A stretch of 64,000 bases of DNA from Ornithinibacillus massiliensis (GCF_018310345.1 NZ_JAGXBY010000001.1:682001-746000), one strand, 5' to 3'; shown: positions 35,338 through 45,336, numbered from the stretch's first letter. Translations and numbers: made by a program. Notes: generated by a model not told the origin, from the sequence alone.

Positions 35338-36288
35338 ATGAAGGCAAATCAAAATCCCCAATTCTCAAGAGATAATGTACCAGATGAATGGTTTACATGG
35401 CGGGAAAAGAACAAGAGTGAACAAGAAATTGTGGCAAGGCCATCACTTTCCTATTGGCAGGATGCATGGCGAAGATTGAAGAAGAACTATTTAGCGATGG
35501 CGGGTTTAGTATTTTTAATTCTATTAATCCTGATGGCTATTTTCGGACCGATTCTCTCACCATATGATGCCAATACACAAGTATTATCCAAACAATATCA
35601 GCCACCTTCTCTAGAGCATTGGTTTGGAACAGATGGTGCTGGTAGAGATGTATTTACTCGAACATGGCATGGAGCGAGAATTTCCCTTTTTGTCGGGTTT
35701 ATGGCGGCACTTATTGACGTTACTATCGGTATTATCTGGGGAGGAATATCCGGCTATAAGGGTGGACGTACAGATAATTTCATGATGCGTATTATTGAGA
35801 TTTTATATGGGATTCCATATTTACTAGTTGTTATTTTGTTACTAGTGGTGTTAGGCCCAAGTTTATCAACCATTATTATCGCCTTGACCGTCACGGGATG
35901 GGTCGGCATGGCGAGGATTGTCCGGGGACAGGTCATGCAGATTAAAAACTATGAATACGTCCTTGCTTCCAAATCATTTGGGACGAAAACACCTCGGATT
36001 ATCCGAAAGAACTTATTACCGAATTCGATGGGCCCAATTATTGTGCAAATGACCTTAACCGTACCATCGGCAATTTTTGCAGAGGCATTCTTAAGCTTTA
36101 TTGGACTAGGTATTTCGTCACCAAACGCGAGCTGGGGTGTGATGGCCAATGATTCACTTGGTGCCATACTATCTGGTAATTGGTGGACATTATTCTTCCC
36201 AGCATTTTTTATATCCTTTACGATGTTTGCCTTTAACGTTCTAGGGGATGGATTACAGGATGCGCTGGATCCGAAATTAAGGAAGTAG
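35338..36288 (+). CDS. dppC: Dipeptide ABC transporter permease DppC
   Basis: 316 residues, one base after the dppB stop. OppC-type N-terminal segment, WFGTDGAGRDVFTRTWHGAR motif, six membrane helices and EAA loop VLASKSFGTKTPRIIRKNLLPN. Partner of DppB. The start is preceded by AAGGAAGGGG. Confidence 0.95.
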   Translation: MKANQNPQFSRDNVPDEWFTWREKNKSEQEIVARPSLSYWQDAWRRLKKNYLAMAGLVFLILLILMAIFGPILSPYDANTQVLSKQYQPPSLEHWFGTDGAGRDVFTRTWHGARISLFVGFMAALIDVTIGIIWGGISGYKGGRTDNFMMRIIEILYGIPYLLVVILLLVVLGPSLSTIIIALTVTGWVGMARIVRGQVMQIKNYEYVLASKSFGTKTPRIIRKNLLPNSMGPIIVQMTLTVPSAIFAEAFLSFIGLGISSPNASWGVMANDSLGAILSGNWWTLFFPAFFISFTMFAFNVLGDGLQDALDPKLRK

Positions 36289-36296
36289 GTGTAGTG

Positions 36297-37298
36297 ATGG
36301 AAAAAATTCTAGAAGTAAAAAACTTACATGTTACCTTCACAACCTATGGAGGTACCGTTCAAGCGGTAAGAGGTGTGGACTTCCATTTAAATAAAGGCGA
36401 AACATTAGCAATCGTTGGAGAGTCTGGTTGTGGGAAAAGCGTTACATCCAATGCGATAATGCGACTTATTCCAAATCCTCCCGGTAAAATTACGGCTGGA
36501 GAAATCAAATTCAAAGGGAAAGATTTAACTAAAATTTCGGAGAAACAAATGCGTACTGTTCGCGGTGTAGATATTTCTATGATATTCCAGGACCCAATGA
36601 CGGCGCTGAATCCTACTTTAACGATAGGGACGCAGCTTACAGAAGGTTTGAAGCAACATCGGAAACTATCCGATAACAAAGCCAAAAAACGCGCTCTGGA
36701 GATGATGGAACTAGTTGGTATTCCTAATCCAGTGGAGCGAATGAAACAGTATCCACACCAATTTAGTGGTGGAATGAGACAACGCATTGTCATTGCGATA
36801 GCGCTAATATGTGAGCCTGAACTATTAATTGCAGATGAACCAACAACCGCACTGGATGTAACGATTCAGGCCCAGATTTTAGAGTTATTTGAAAAGATTC
36901 AAGAGGTTACAGGTGTCTCAATTATCCTGATTACACATGATTTAGGGGTCGTTGCCAAAATTGCTGACCGCATTGCTGTGATGTATGCAGGGAAGATTAT
37001 CGAAACAGGGACAAAACGGGATATTTTCTATAACCCTGAGCATCCGTACACGAAAGGCTTATTAAACTCCGTGCCTCGCTTGGATATGAAAGGGAAACTA
37101 AAGCCAATCGATGGGACACCACCAGATTTATTCTCACCTCCAAAAGGATGTCCGTTTACTGCAAGATGTCCTTTTGCGATGGAGGTGTGTAATAAAGTTT
37201 ACCCGGAATCTACTACCATTAGTGATTCACACACTGTGGATTGCTGGTTGCAGGATGAACGGGCAAAAAAATTACTGGCCAATATGGTCACAAACTAA
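36297..37298 (+). CDS. dppD: Dipeptide ABC transporter ATP-binding protein DppD
   Basis: 333 residues from ATG 36297. Walker A GESGCGKS near 40, ABC signature FSGGMRQRI, Walker B ELLIADEPTTALD, and the C-terminal oligopeptide-transporter cysteine region PFTARCPFAMEVC that in this family can hold an iron-sulfur cluster. Pairs with DppF encoded at the end of the operon. Confidence 0.95.
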   Translation: MEKILEVKNLHVTFTTYGGTVQAVRGVDFHLNKGETLAIVGESGCGKSVTSNAIMRLIPNPPGKITAGEIKFKGKDLTKISEKQMRTVRGVDISMIFQDPMTALNPTLTIGTQLTEGLKQHRKLSDNKAKKRALEMMELVGIPNPVERMKQYPHQFSGGMRQRIVIAIALICEPELLIADEPTTALDVTIQAQILELFEKIQEVTGVSIILITHDLGVVAKIADRIAVMYAGKIIETGTKRDIFYNPEHPYTKGLLNSVPRLDMKGKLKPIDGTPPDLFSPPKGCPFTARCPFAMEVCNKVYPESTTISDSHTVDCWLQDERAKKLLANMVTN

Positions 37299-37317
37299 TG
37301 AATAAGGGGGATAAAAG

Positions 37318-38973
37318 ATGAAGAAGTTTCTGTTTCTATTGTTTGCAGTATTAACAGTAGTGGTGTTAGCTGCATGTACTGCCAACGACGATACCGATGA
37401 AGAAGATCCTACAGAAAATGTTGATGAGCCAGATGGGGATGATAATGGTGAAACAGCAGATGCAGATGGCAAAGTACTTTACCTGAATAACGGCACAGAG
37501 CCAACTTCATTAGATCCATCTATTGGATTTGATGCTGTATCATGGGATCCACTGAATAACTTGATGGAGGGCCTTACAAGACTAGATAACGACCATAGAG
37601 CAGGTCCGGGAACCGCAGAAACTTGGGACATCTCAGACGATGGTCTAACGTACACATTCCATTTGCGTGAAGATGCTAAATGGTCGAATGGCGACCCTGT
37701 GGTAGCGGAGGATTTTGTATATGCCTGGAAGTATATGCTTGATCCAGAAACAGGTTCTCCTGCAGCATTCTTAGGTTATTTTATCGAAGGGGCTGAAGCC
37801 TATAACAGTGGGGAAGGGTCTGCTGATGATGTAAAGGTCACAGCAAAAGATGAGAAGACATTGGAGGTTGTGTTAGCGCAACCAACCGGTTTCTTCCTTG
37901 ATGTATTAACAAACCCTGCATTCTTCCCGATTAACCATCAAGTAGCACAAGATAATCCTAAATGGCATGCAGAAGCAGATACATTTGTTGGGAATGGACC
38001 ATTTAAATTGGAGTCTTGGAAGCATGATGAGGAAATGGTGTTCGCCAAGAATGAACATTATTGGGATGCGGATGTCGTGAAGTTAGATAAAGTTCATTTT
38101 GCTATGATTAACGATTCCAATACCCAATATCAAATGTTCCAAAGTGGGGACTTAGATACAGCGAGTATTCCACCAGAGCTTTCAGACCAATTAATTGATG
38201 GAGATAATGTATTTATCGGTCCATATGGTGGTTTAGAATTCTATCGTTTTAACCTAACAATGGAACCATTCCAAAATAAGAAGATACGCCAAGCGTTTGC
38301 CTATGCGGTTAACCGTGAGGACATCGCCCAGTACGTTGTGAAAAACGGAGTAGAACCAGCATTTGGATTCATTAATCCTGGTTATACTAGTCCAACAGGA
38401 GAAGATTTCCGTGATGTAAATGGTGATCTTGTACCGTTTGATCCAGAACGTGCCAAACAGTTACTAGAAGAAGGTATGGCGGAAGAAGGCTATGACGAGC
38501 TTCCGGAAATTACGTTAACTTACAGTACTAGTGATACGAACAAAGCGGTAGCGGAAGCATTACAGTCGATGTTCCAGGAACACTTAGATGTGAAAGTGGA
38601 ATTAACTAATCAGGAATGGAATGTATTCGCTGAAGCCCAACAAGCATTAGAACTACAATTCTCACGTAGTTCATTTATCAATGACTACAATGACCCGGTT
38701 AACTTCTTAGAGAGCTTTATCACGGATTCTTACATGAACCGTACTGGTTTCTCTAGTGAAGAATATGACGCCTTAATCGCTAAAGGTAAATCCGCAACCG
38801 ATGAAGAAGAGCGTTGGGAGGCTTTATACGAAGCGGAAAAAATGCTAGCAGATGAAATGATGGCATTCCCGATTCGTTACTACAATACTGTAGTACTAGA
38901 AGCAGATGGTGTGGAAGGAATCCTACGCCACCCTGTTGGATACTTTGATTTGAAGTATGCGGATAAGAAATAA
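37318..38973 (+). CDS. dppE: Dipeptide/muropeptide-binding lipoprotein DppE
   Basis: 551 residues, SBP family 5. Lipobox VLAAC with the lipidated cysteine C20, then an acidic linker (about 24-50) and the binding domain beginning LYLNNGTEPTSLDP. Captures peptides outside the membrane and delivers them to DppBC; in B. subtilis DppE also binds the murein tripeptide and haem, per the literature. A hairpin after the gene may raise its level over the ykf genes. Confidence 0.95.
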   Translation: MKKFLFLLFAVLTVVVLAACTANDDTDEEDPTENVDEPDGDDNGETADADGKVLYLNNGTEPTSLDPSIGFDAVSWDPLNNLMEGLTRLDNDHRAGPGTAETWDISDDGLTYTFHLREDAKWSNGDPVVAEDFVYAWKYMLDPETGSPAAFLGYFIEGAEAYNSGEGSADDVKVTAKDEKTLEVVLAQPTGFFLDVLTNPAFFPINHQVAQDNPKWHAEADTFVGNGPFKLESWKHDEEMVFAKNEHYWDADVVKLDKVHFAMINDSNTQYQMFQSGDLDTASIPPELSDQLIDGDNVFIGPYGGLEFYRFNLTMEPFQNKKIRQAFAYAVNREDIAQYVVKNGVEPAFGFINPGYTSPTGEDFRDVNGDLVPFDPERAKQLLEEGMAEEGYDELPEITLTYSTSDTNKAVAEALQSMFQEHLDVKVELTNQEWNVFAEAQQALELQFSRSSFINDYNDPVNFLESFITDSYMNRTGFSSEEYDALIAKGKSATDEEERWEALYEAEKMLADEMMAFPIRYYNTVVLEADGVEGILRHPVGYFDLKYADKK

Positions 38974-39143
38974 GCAAAAGGAATTATGTCTGTAGTTGAT
39001 GTAGGCAGAAGTAGGAAGGCTTTAATCGAAGCATTGCATATAGGAGAAGGTTTCTCAAGGGATTTTTCGTGTCTTCTGTTTGCATGATTGGTGCTCTACT
39101 ATGTATACAATTTGAATCTCTCGGAAGTAAACTTTTTTAACGA

Positions 39144-39183
39144 AGGATTGGCTCACTGATAGTGGTGAGCTACTCCTTTTTCA
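39144..39183 (+). terminator. Intra-operon attenuator after dppE
   Basis: GCTCAC (39151) pairs with GTGAGC (39165-39170), extended by AGGA/TCCT, followed by TTTTTCATT. The downstream ykf genes lack another clear promoter, so partial termination is likely. Confidence 0.65.
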
Positions 39184-39216
39184 TTCATTATCTACATACA
39201 GAAAGAAGGTATTCAG

Positions 39217-40137
39217 ATGCTACTTCCTAAAAAGTTACGTAAAGGTGATACCATTGGTGTAATTGCCCCTGCAAGCCCTCCAGATATGAAACGCCTCCAA
39301 CAAGCTATTCCTTTTTTCACGAATTTAGGTCTCAACGTGAAGCTAGGGAAATATATCAATCAAACATATGGTTATTTAGCCGGAACCGATGAACAGCGCC
39401 TTGCAGATCTGCATGATATGATTGCCGATAAAGAAGTTAGAGCCATTATCTTTGCGCGCGGTGGTTATGGAACCGGGAGAATAGCTGCCTCGATTGATTA
39501 CGAGTTAATAAAAGACAATCCCAAAATCATTTGGGGTTATAGTGATATTACCTATTTACATACTGCGATTAGGCAAAAGACCGGACTTGTTACCTTTCAC
39601 GGACCGATGCCCGCCTCTGATATAGCAGACCCGAGTTTTGATGAAATATCTAGCAACTCCTTTTGCCAATTATTTAATCCAATAACACTTGTTTATGACG
39701 AGCGTATAGCGCCACTCGATGTTCTAGTAGAAGGAGAAGGTACAGGGGAATTAGTAGGCGGGAATCTTTCCCTTATTACCAGTACACTTGGAACGGAATT
39801 TGAAATAGAAACAGATGGAAAAATCCTTTGTTTAGAAGATATAGGGGAGCTCCCATACCGAATCGATTCTATGCTAAATCAATTGAAGCTAGCGGGGAAA
39901 CTTGATCAGGTATCGGGAATTGTTGTTGGGGACTTTGCCAATGCCGACCCTAATGATAAGCCTTCCTTATCATTAGAAGAAGTATTCGAGTATTATTTTA
40001 GTGACTTACATTGTCCGGTAATGACAGGCTTTAAAATTGGGCATTGCTTCCCGCACTTCGCTGTTCCACTAGGTACAGAAGCGACTTTGAATACCGTAAA
40101 TAAAACCTTAACCATATGTCCGGGGGTTCAAGAATAA
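39217..40137 (+). CDS. ldcA: Muramoyltetrapeptide L,D-carboxypeptidase (S66, YkfA)
   Basis: 306 residues, LdcA/MccF family. Nucleophile region FARGGYGTGRIA and the HGPMPASD oxyanion segment; catalytic Glu in LEDIGELPYRID and His in KIGHCFPHFAVPLG. Cleaves the terminal D-Ala from cytoplasmic tetrapeptide murein fragments. Overlaps the next gene by one base (TAATG), so translation is coupled. Confidence 0.92.
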   Translation: MLLPKKLRKGDTIGVIAPASPPDMKRLQQAIPFFTNLGLNVKLGKYINQTYGYLAGTDEQRLADLHDMIADKEVRAIIFARGGYGTGRIAASIDYELIKDNPKIIWGYSDITYLHTAIRQKTGLVTFHGPMPASDIADPSFDEISSNSFCQLFNPITLVYDERIAPLDVLVEGEGTGELVGGNLSLITSTLGTEFEIETDGKILCLEDIGELPYRIDSMLNQLKLAGKLDQVSGIVVGDFANADPNDKPSLSLEEVFEYYFSDLHCPVMTGFKIGHCFPHFAVPLGTEATLNTVNKTLTICPGVQE

Positions 40138-41234
40138 TGAATATACAGCAAATAGAAACGTTTAGCGCTGCCATTCCTTTGAAGAAGGCTTTTAAAACCG
40201 CACTCAGAACCGTGACAGTGGCTGAAACCATTGTAGTAAAGGTTATCTGTGACAATGGAATAATTGGCTATGGGGAGGCACCACCAACCCATGTTATTAC
40301 AGGTGATACATTAGCTAGTATTAATTATACGCTTACTAACGTTATTTCCCCTGCTCTAATCGGGATGTCCTGCATAGAGCGAGAATTACTTTTTGAAAAG
40401 TTGAATCATGTAATCGTTGGGAACACAAGTGCAAAAGCAGCAGTGGATATGGCGATTTATGACTGTATTGCACAACATGCCAATATGAGCCTTGGACAAT
40501 TTTTAGGAGGCTATCAAACGAATATCGCAACGGATTATACCGTTAGTGTTAACAGTCCGGAAGAAATGGCGCAGGATGCAGAAGCGTATGTGAAGGATGG
40601 TTTTTCTGTCCTGAAGGTAAAAGTAGGAAAAGATGTAATCGAGAAAGACATCCAACGTATTCAAGCGATTCGTAAACGTGTAGGGTCGGATATTACGATA
40701 CGGTTAGATGCTAACCAAGGTTGGAATCCAAAAGAAGCAGTTCGAGCAATTCAAAAGATGGAAGAGCTTGGATTAGGGATTGAATTTATTGAGCAGCCGG
40801 TAAAAGCTCATGACCTACAAGGGTTAAAATATGTCACCGATAATACCCAGATTCCAATTATGGCAGATGAAAGTGTCTTTTCTGCAAGAGATGCAAAGAC
40901 AGTCCTAGAGCTAGGAGCGGCCGATTTAATCAATATAAAACTAATGAAATCTGGCGGCATACAGGAGGCCATTAAAATAGCGAAACTAGCAGATATCTAT
41001 GGGGTAAAGTGTATGGTTGGTAGTATGATTGAAACGAAAATTGGCATTACAGCTGCAGCACATTTCGCCGCTAGTCAGCCTAATGTACACTATTATGATT
41101 TTGACGCCCCATTAATGCTAGCGGCTGACCTAATCCAAGGTGGTATTACATACAGTAATAGCGCTATCTCATTAGGGGAGGAAAGCGGATTAGGAATCGA
41201 AGGATTAAATAAGGAGTACCTAGTAGAACACTAA
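40137..41234 (+). CDS. ykfB: L-Ala-D/L-Glu epimerase (YkfB)
   Basis: 365 residues from ATG 40137. Enolase-superfamily muconate-lactonising type: KVKVGK catalytic lysine strand, metal ligands in RLDANQGW, EFIEQPV and MADESVF, and second lysine near NIKLMKSGG. Converts L-Ala-D-Glu from murein into L-Ala-L-Glu so peptidases can finish degradation. An in-frame earlier start at 40116 would sit inside ldcA and is not favoured. Confidence 0.94.
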   Translation: MNIQQIETFSAAIPLKKAFKTALRTVTVAETIVVKVICDNGIIGYGEAPPTHVITGDTLASINYTLTNVISPALIGMSCIERELLFEKLNHVIVGNTSAKAAVDMAIYDCIAQHANMSLGQFLGGYQTNIATDYTVSVNSPEEMAQDAEAYVKDGFSVLKVKVGKDVIEKDIQRIQAIRKRVGSDITIRLDANQGWNPKEAVRAIQKMEELGLGIEFIEQPVKAHDLQGLKYVTDNTQIPIMADESVFSARDAKTVLELGAADLINIKLMKSGGIQEAIKIAKLADIYGVKCMVGSMIETKIGITAAAHFAASQPNVHYYDFDAPLMLAADLIQGGITYSNSAISLGEESGLGIEGLNKEYLVEH

Positions 41235-41263
41235 ATCATCATTTGGAAAGGGGATATTGATGT

Positions 41264-42211
41264 ATGTTTAAGCAAGATTTTCCATTACCAGATTCATTCC
41301 ATGTTGCCACAGTTCAGGTGGCAACTGTTTGGACGAATCCCGAATCTACAAGAGAAATAGACCAACTGGGAATTGATAATCCCACTAATATAGAAAAATG
41401 GTTAGCGACTCTAACTAACGGGGAAAAAGTGGCCTTATGTAATGATAATCGCGTACAGACCCAGTTGCTATATGGAGAAATCGCTGTTATTACAGAAATA
41501 GAGGGGGAATGGGCAAAGGTTACAATCCCAAGCCAGCCCTCGAAAAAGGATGTGAACGGGTATCCGGGATGGGTGCCGTTGAAGCAGTTGCAGCCAGTAT
41601 CTAAAGACTCCTGGATTCGACCAGAAACCGCCGCAATTCGGAAAAAGCATGCTTGGTTAGAGAATGAATCGGGAGAAAAGCTACTTAAATTGAGTTATAT
41701 GACGTGCTTACCAGTGGTACGGGTTATGGGTGACCGGGTTGAGGTTATGACACCAGTTGGTTCGAGATTTTTACCGAAGCAGGTAGTCGAAATCTTCCCT
41801 ACGGATAAAGGTGGTCCTAAAGGGAATGGAGATAGCGTGATAGAAGCAGCTGAAGCGTATGTAGGCTTACATTACCTCTGGGGTGGTATGAGTTCGTTTG
41901 GCTATGATTGCTCTGGGTTTGCCTATAATATGCATAAGGCTAATGGTTATCAGATTAGTAGAGATGCATCCGATCAAGCTGCATTTGGCAAAGAAGTTCC
42001 TTTTGACCAACTACTCCCTGGTGACTTATTATTTTTTGCTTATGAAGAAGGAAAAGGAAGTATTCATCATGTCGGATTTTATTATGGGGGTGGAAAGATG
42101 ATTCACTCGCCAATGACTGGAAGAGGAATCGAGATTATTAGTTTGAAAGATACAAAATACGAGAAAGAGCTCTGTATAGCGAGACGATATTGGGAATCGG
42201 CAGGTGTGTAG
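41264..42211 (+). CDS. ykfC: Gamma-D-glutamyl-L-diamino acid endopeptidase (NlpC/P60, YkfC)
   Basis: 315 residues. Two SH3b-like regions (about 15-85 and 115-180, e.g. YPGWVPLKQL) precede an NlpC/P60 domain with catalytic Cys in YDCSGFAYNMHKANGYQ and His in SIHHVGFYYGGGKMIHSP. Removes L-Ala-gamma-D-Glu units from peptides in the cytoplasm, upstream of YkfB. No signal peptide is present, which agrees with a recycling role. Confidence 0.94.
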   Translation: MFKQDFPLPDSFHVATVQVATVWTNPESTREIDQLGIDNPTNIEKWLATLTNGEKVALCNDNRVQTQLLYGEIAVITEIEGEWAKVTIPSQPSKKDVNGYPGWVPLKQLQPVSKDSWIRPETAAIRKKHAWLENESGEKLLKLSYMTCLPVVRVMGDRVEVMTPVGSRFLPKQVVEIFPTDKGGPKGNGDSVIEAAEAYVGLHYLWGGMSSFGYDCSGFAYNMHKANGYQISRDASDQAAFGKEVPFDQLLPGDLLFFAYEEGKGSIHHVGFYYGGGKMIHSPMTGRGIEIISLKDTKYEKELCIARRYWESAGV

Positions 42212-42214
42212 AAA

Positions 42215-43225
42215 ATGGTGGAAGAAAAGATATTAGAAGTTAAACAGTTAAAAAAGTATTTTGACCTGGGGAAGAACCAGGTTTTAAAGGCGGTTAATGA
42301 TGTCACCTTTCATGTGAACAAAGGGGAAACCTTTGGACTGGTAGGGGAATCTGGTTGTGGAAAGTCAACGATTGGGCGGACGATTATCGGCCTTTATAAC
42401 CGGACAGAAGGAGAGGTTCTGTTTAAAGGACAGAATGTGCATGAATTAGATGAGAAGAAGATGTTCCAACTACGTCAAAAAATGCAAATGATTTTCCAGG
42501 ACCCGTATGCATCATTAAACCCACGCTCTACCGTTCGAGAGGTTATTGCGGAGCCAATGGAGGTTCATAAGCTATATAAAACAAAACAAGAACAAACGGA
42601 GAGAGTTTATCAATTGCTAGAAGAGGTAGGATTAAACCGTGACCATGCAAACCGCTATCCACATGAATTCAGTGGTGGACAGCGGCAGCGGATTGGTATT
42701 GCCCGTGCGTTAGCACTTAACCCCGATTTCATTATAGCGGATGAACCAATCTCGGCACTGGATGTATCGGTTCAAGCACAAGTAGTCAATCTATTAAAGG
42801 AACTACAAGAGGAAAAAGGGCTCACGTTCTTATTTATTGCTCATGACTTATCGATGGTAAAGCAAATTTCAGATCGGATTGGTGTTATGTATTTAGGGAA
42901 TATGGTAGAGTTAACGGCTAGTGAGCATCTCTATGAAAATCCTCTTCATCCTTATACTCAAGCCCTACTTTCCGCTATCCCAATTCCAGACCCGGATATT
43001 GAAGAGTCAAGGGAACGAATTATCCTACAAGGGGAATTGCCAAGTCCAATCAATCCACCAAGTGGCTGTGTATTCCGAACTCGCTGTCCATTAGCGATGG
43101 ATATTTGCGGAAAGGAAAAACCAGAATGGCAAGAGGTAGAGGAGAATCATTATGTAGCTTGTCATTTATATCATGAAAAAGAGAAAAAAGGCCAGATTCG
43201 TGAACCAATCGTGAATGTAAGGTAA
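42215..43225 (+). CDS. dppF: Dipeptide ABC transporter ATP-binding protein DppF (YkfD)
   Basis: 336 residues, three bases after ykfC. Walker A GESGCGKS, signature [15 protein letters not shown], Walker [13 protein letters not shown], and C-terminal [15 protein letters not shown] cysteines. The second ATPase of the Dpp transporter; B. subtilis calls the equivalent ykfD. Closes a ten-gene operon running from 32653. Confidence 0.94.
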   Translation: MVEEKILEVKQLKKYFDLGKNQVLKAVNDVTFHVNKGETFGLVGESGCGKSTIGRTIIGLYNRTEGEVLFKGQNVHELDEKKMFQLRQKMQMIFQDPYASLNPRSTVREVIAEPMEVHKLYKTKQEQTERVYQLLEEVGLNRDHANRYPHEFSGGQRQRIGIARALALNPDFIIADEPISALDVSVQAQVVNLLKELQEEKGLTFLFIAHDLSMVKQISDRIGVMYLGNMVELTASEHLYENPLHPYTQALLSAIPIPDPDIEESRERIILQGELPSPINPPSGCVFRTRCPLAMDICGKEKPEWQEVEENHYVACHLYHEKEKKGQIREPIVNVR

Positions 43226-43306
43226 GCGGTTTGTCAGGAGGGAGCTTTATATTGTAAGTAGATTTTACTTAGAAAGTTTCAATGTCCTGCCTGGCTGGCA
43301 AGAGAT

Positions 43307-43334
43307 AAGGGTACATAAATCATTTTGTACCCTT
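43307..43334. terminator. Hairpin between dppF and the convergent regulator
   Basis: AAGGGTACA and TGTACCCTT form a perfect 9-bp stem. The U-tract is poor on the plus side; on the minus side the regulator gene ends 70 bases away. Possibly shared. Confidence 0.6.
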
Positions 43335-43403
43335 ACTATCTATGCCTTCTTATTCAACTCTTTTAAAGTACCAAGGAATTTCCTATCTTTTTATATCCTT
43401 TCC

Positions 43404-44978
43404 TCAAAGGTGATCGAATTGCTGCATTCTCTGCCGCCATTTCAATGCTTTATCTAAGTTTCCATTTTCCTCGTAGATGTCAATTAAACATTGATAGAGT
43501 TCCATGTCCGGAGAAAATTGTAACGCTTTTTTTAACTGGTGAATTGCCGAATCATAGTCCTTTTGCTTTTGGTAATGCTGAGCATTCCAGAGAACAAGTT
43601 CGATGATGTCTTCTTCTAGTTGCGTATGCCATGCTAGTAGCCAATCGGTGGCTTGGGTATCCTCTATAAGATTTATGGGGAGGGATTGAACTAGCTGGTC
43701 AATAAGCTGTTGCCGAATACTTGGTATGCGTTCTTTCATTGCTTCGCGTATTTGTTCCAATAAAGTAGTTACATCGCAATGGATGTCTCCTTGTAGATAT
43801 ACATGGCTACCGTCAATGACTAAAAAGGAGTACTCACTATCGGGAATGGTTAAAAGTTTTCGCAAATGAGATAAATATACTCGTAGATTAGCTCTTGCTT
43901 GTTGAATCGGCATATTCGGCCACAAAGCTTCACAAATATTCTCCCTTGTTGTGGAGCGATTAAGTAACAGATAAAGCAGTAATTGTTTTGCAAATCGTTT
44001 ATTCCATCCGACTTCACTAGGTTTACCTTGAATCGTAACACGAAAATATCCTAGCATTTTAACTTGCAGCTGCTTGTGAGCATGGAGCTTATGAAGCCAT
44101 TCGTTTTGAATTTGATTGACATACTCAAGCATAGATTCCCCTAAGTCTCGGATGAAAGAATCTTTTATAGTGGGTGTATCATGCTGCTCTGTGACAAAGT
44201 CATCGATAATCTGAGCAATCAATTTTGGTTGCTCCAAAACGATGAAGCTTGCAGCATTTGGAATGATTAAATGATGGCAATGTGGAATATGCACGGTATG
44301 TAATTTTAAATAATGAAACGGAAATAGCATCTCCTTTGCACCGGATAATATTAGCACGGGGCAGGAAATTTGTTTGATAGGAGTAATCGGATCAGCACTT
44401 ACACTTAGATCCATCGCTTTAACATATAATTCAAATTCAATTCCTTTAGCATATTCTCGCAGTCGTTTAAGTTCTGAGTGTCCCTTTGGTAATGTGGTGG
44501 CCATAGCTTCAAGGTAATCAAAGGGAATCTCCTTTTGATTAGCTGATAATTCCCTGCGATGAGTACGGATACTTTCAATCATATGTGGAGGATGGCATGG
44601 CATTGCCATCAACATAACCGTCTTTACCATAGTAGGGAATTGAGCAGCATAGCCTGCGCTAATCAGTGCACCTAATTGCCAGCCTACAAGGTGGACAGAC
44701 TTTAGGTCTAAGGCGTCTATTAAATCACGTAGGTCCATAATGAAATGCTGAATTGTCAGCTCGTTTATGGGAATATCATTTTCGCTCTTCCCATACCCTC
44801 TTAAATCGTAACGTAAAATGGGATAGCTACAGTCTAAAGTCTTGAGGAGTGAATCATAGGCACGCAAATCGACTGCGTTTGAGTGGACAAAGATGAGCGT
44901 GTCGTTGGTGCTAGGGTTCGAGGAGGGATTATGCAGCTGATAATGAACGTTCCTACCGTTTATCCTTTTGAATGGCAT
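43404..44978 (-). CDS. Alpha/beta-hydrolase-like domain fused to winged-helix/BTAD transcriptional regulator
   Basis: 524 residues from ATG 44978, seven bases after AAAGGAGG. Residues 1-270 read as an alpha/beta hydrolase (LIFVHSNAVDLRAYDSLL, LRYDLRGYGKS), but the nucleophile elbow is G99-W-Q-L-G103 with Gln in place of the catalytic Ser, and the acid position reads GAKE. Residues about 306-380 form an OmpR/SARP-like winged helix (LGYFRVTIQGK, ICEALWPN, ARANLRVYLSHLRKLL), followed by a BTAD/TPR-like region to the end (DSAIHQLKKALQFSPDMELYQ). This suggests a ligand-sensing, non-catalytic hydrolase controlling DNA binding. It faces the dpp-ykf operon; its targets are unknown. Confidence 0.82.
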   Translation of the reverse strand: MPFKRINGRNVHYQLHNPSSNPSTNDTLIFVHSNAVDLRAYDSLLKTLDCSYPILRYDLRGYGKSENDIPINELTIQHFIMDLRDLIDALDLKSVHLVGWQLGALISAGYAAQFPTMVKTVMLMAMPCHPPHMIESIRTHRRELSANQKEIPFDYLEAMATTLPKGHSELKRLREYAKGIEFELYVKAMDLSVSADPITPIKQISCPVLILSGAKEMLFPFHYLKLHTVHIPHCHHLIIPNAASFIVLEQPKLIAQIIDDFVTEQHDTPTIKDSFIRDLGESMLEYVNQIQNEWLHKLHAHKQLQVKMLGYFRVTIQGKPSEVGWNKRFAKQLLLYLLLNRSTTRENICEALWPNMPIQQARANLRVYLSHLRKLLTIPDSEYSFLVIDGSHVYLQGDIHCDVTTLLEQIREAMKERIPSIRQQLIDQLVQSLPINLIEDTQATDWLLAWHTQLEEDIIELVLWNAQHYQKQKDYDSAIHQLKKALQFSPDMELYQCLIDIYEENGNLDKALKWRQRMQQFDHL

Positions 44979-45336
44979 CCGAATGCCTCCTTTCCCTTAT
45001 GTTTAATCGGACGTATATGGTTGTGTTTATGTCTAACATTACCGTTAGATAAAATCCTGTAATAGAAGTATATGAAACTACCTTGCTAATATAGGACAAG
45101 TTTTAAATGAGAGCTGCAAATTTTATCCAGTTTACCTTGTGTCATGGGAAACAGGATAGGTTAATCTGAGGTGTGGAAAATAATGGGGAAGTATGCTTAT
45201 ACATGTTTCAGTATATAGGAAAAGAAGTATTTTGAGTATTGAGAAGTAACGTGGAACAAGATAATGCTGTTTGTTGTGGTGTACTTACGGCGGGTGAAGA
45301 GCCTGTGTTAGGTAAGAATGGGATCAAATGGGGGGT
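44979..45336. other. Divergent spacer upstream of the regulator
   Basis: No credible gene. Contains the inverted repeat at 45032-45049 and then leads into repeat array D. A promoter for the minus gene was not pinned down. Confidence 0.35.
45032..45049. promoter_or_regulatory. Candidate operator upstream of the hydrolase-regulator fusion
   Basis: TCTAAC-N6-GTTAGA, a perfect 6-bp inverted repeat with centre spacing near 12 bp, 54 bases upstream of the regulator start codon. Suitable for dimeric winged-helix autoregulation; inference only. Confidence 0.45.
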
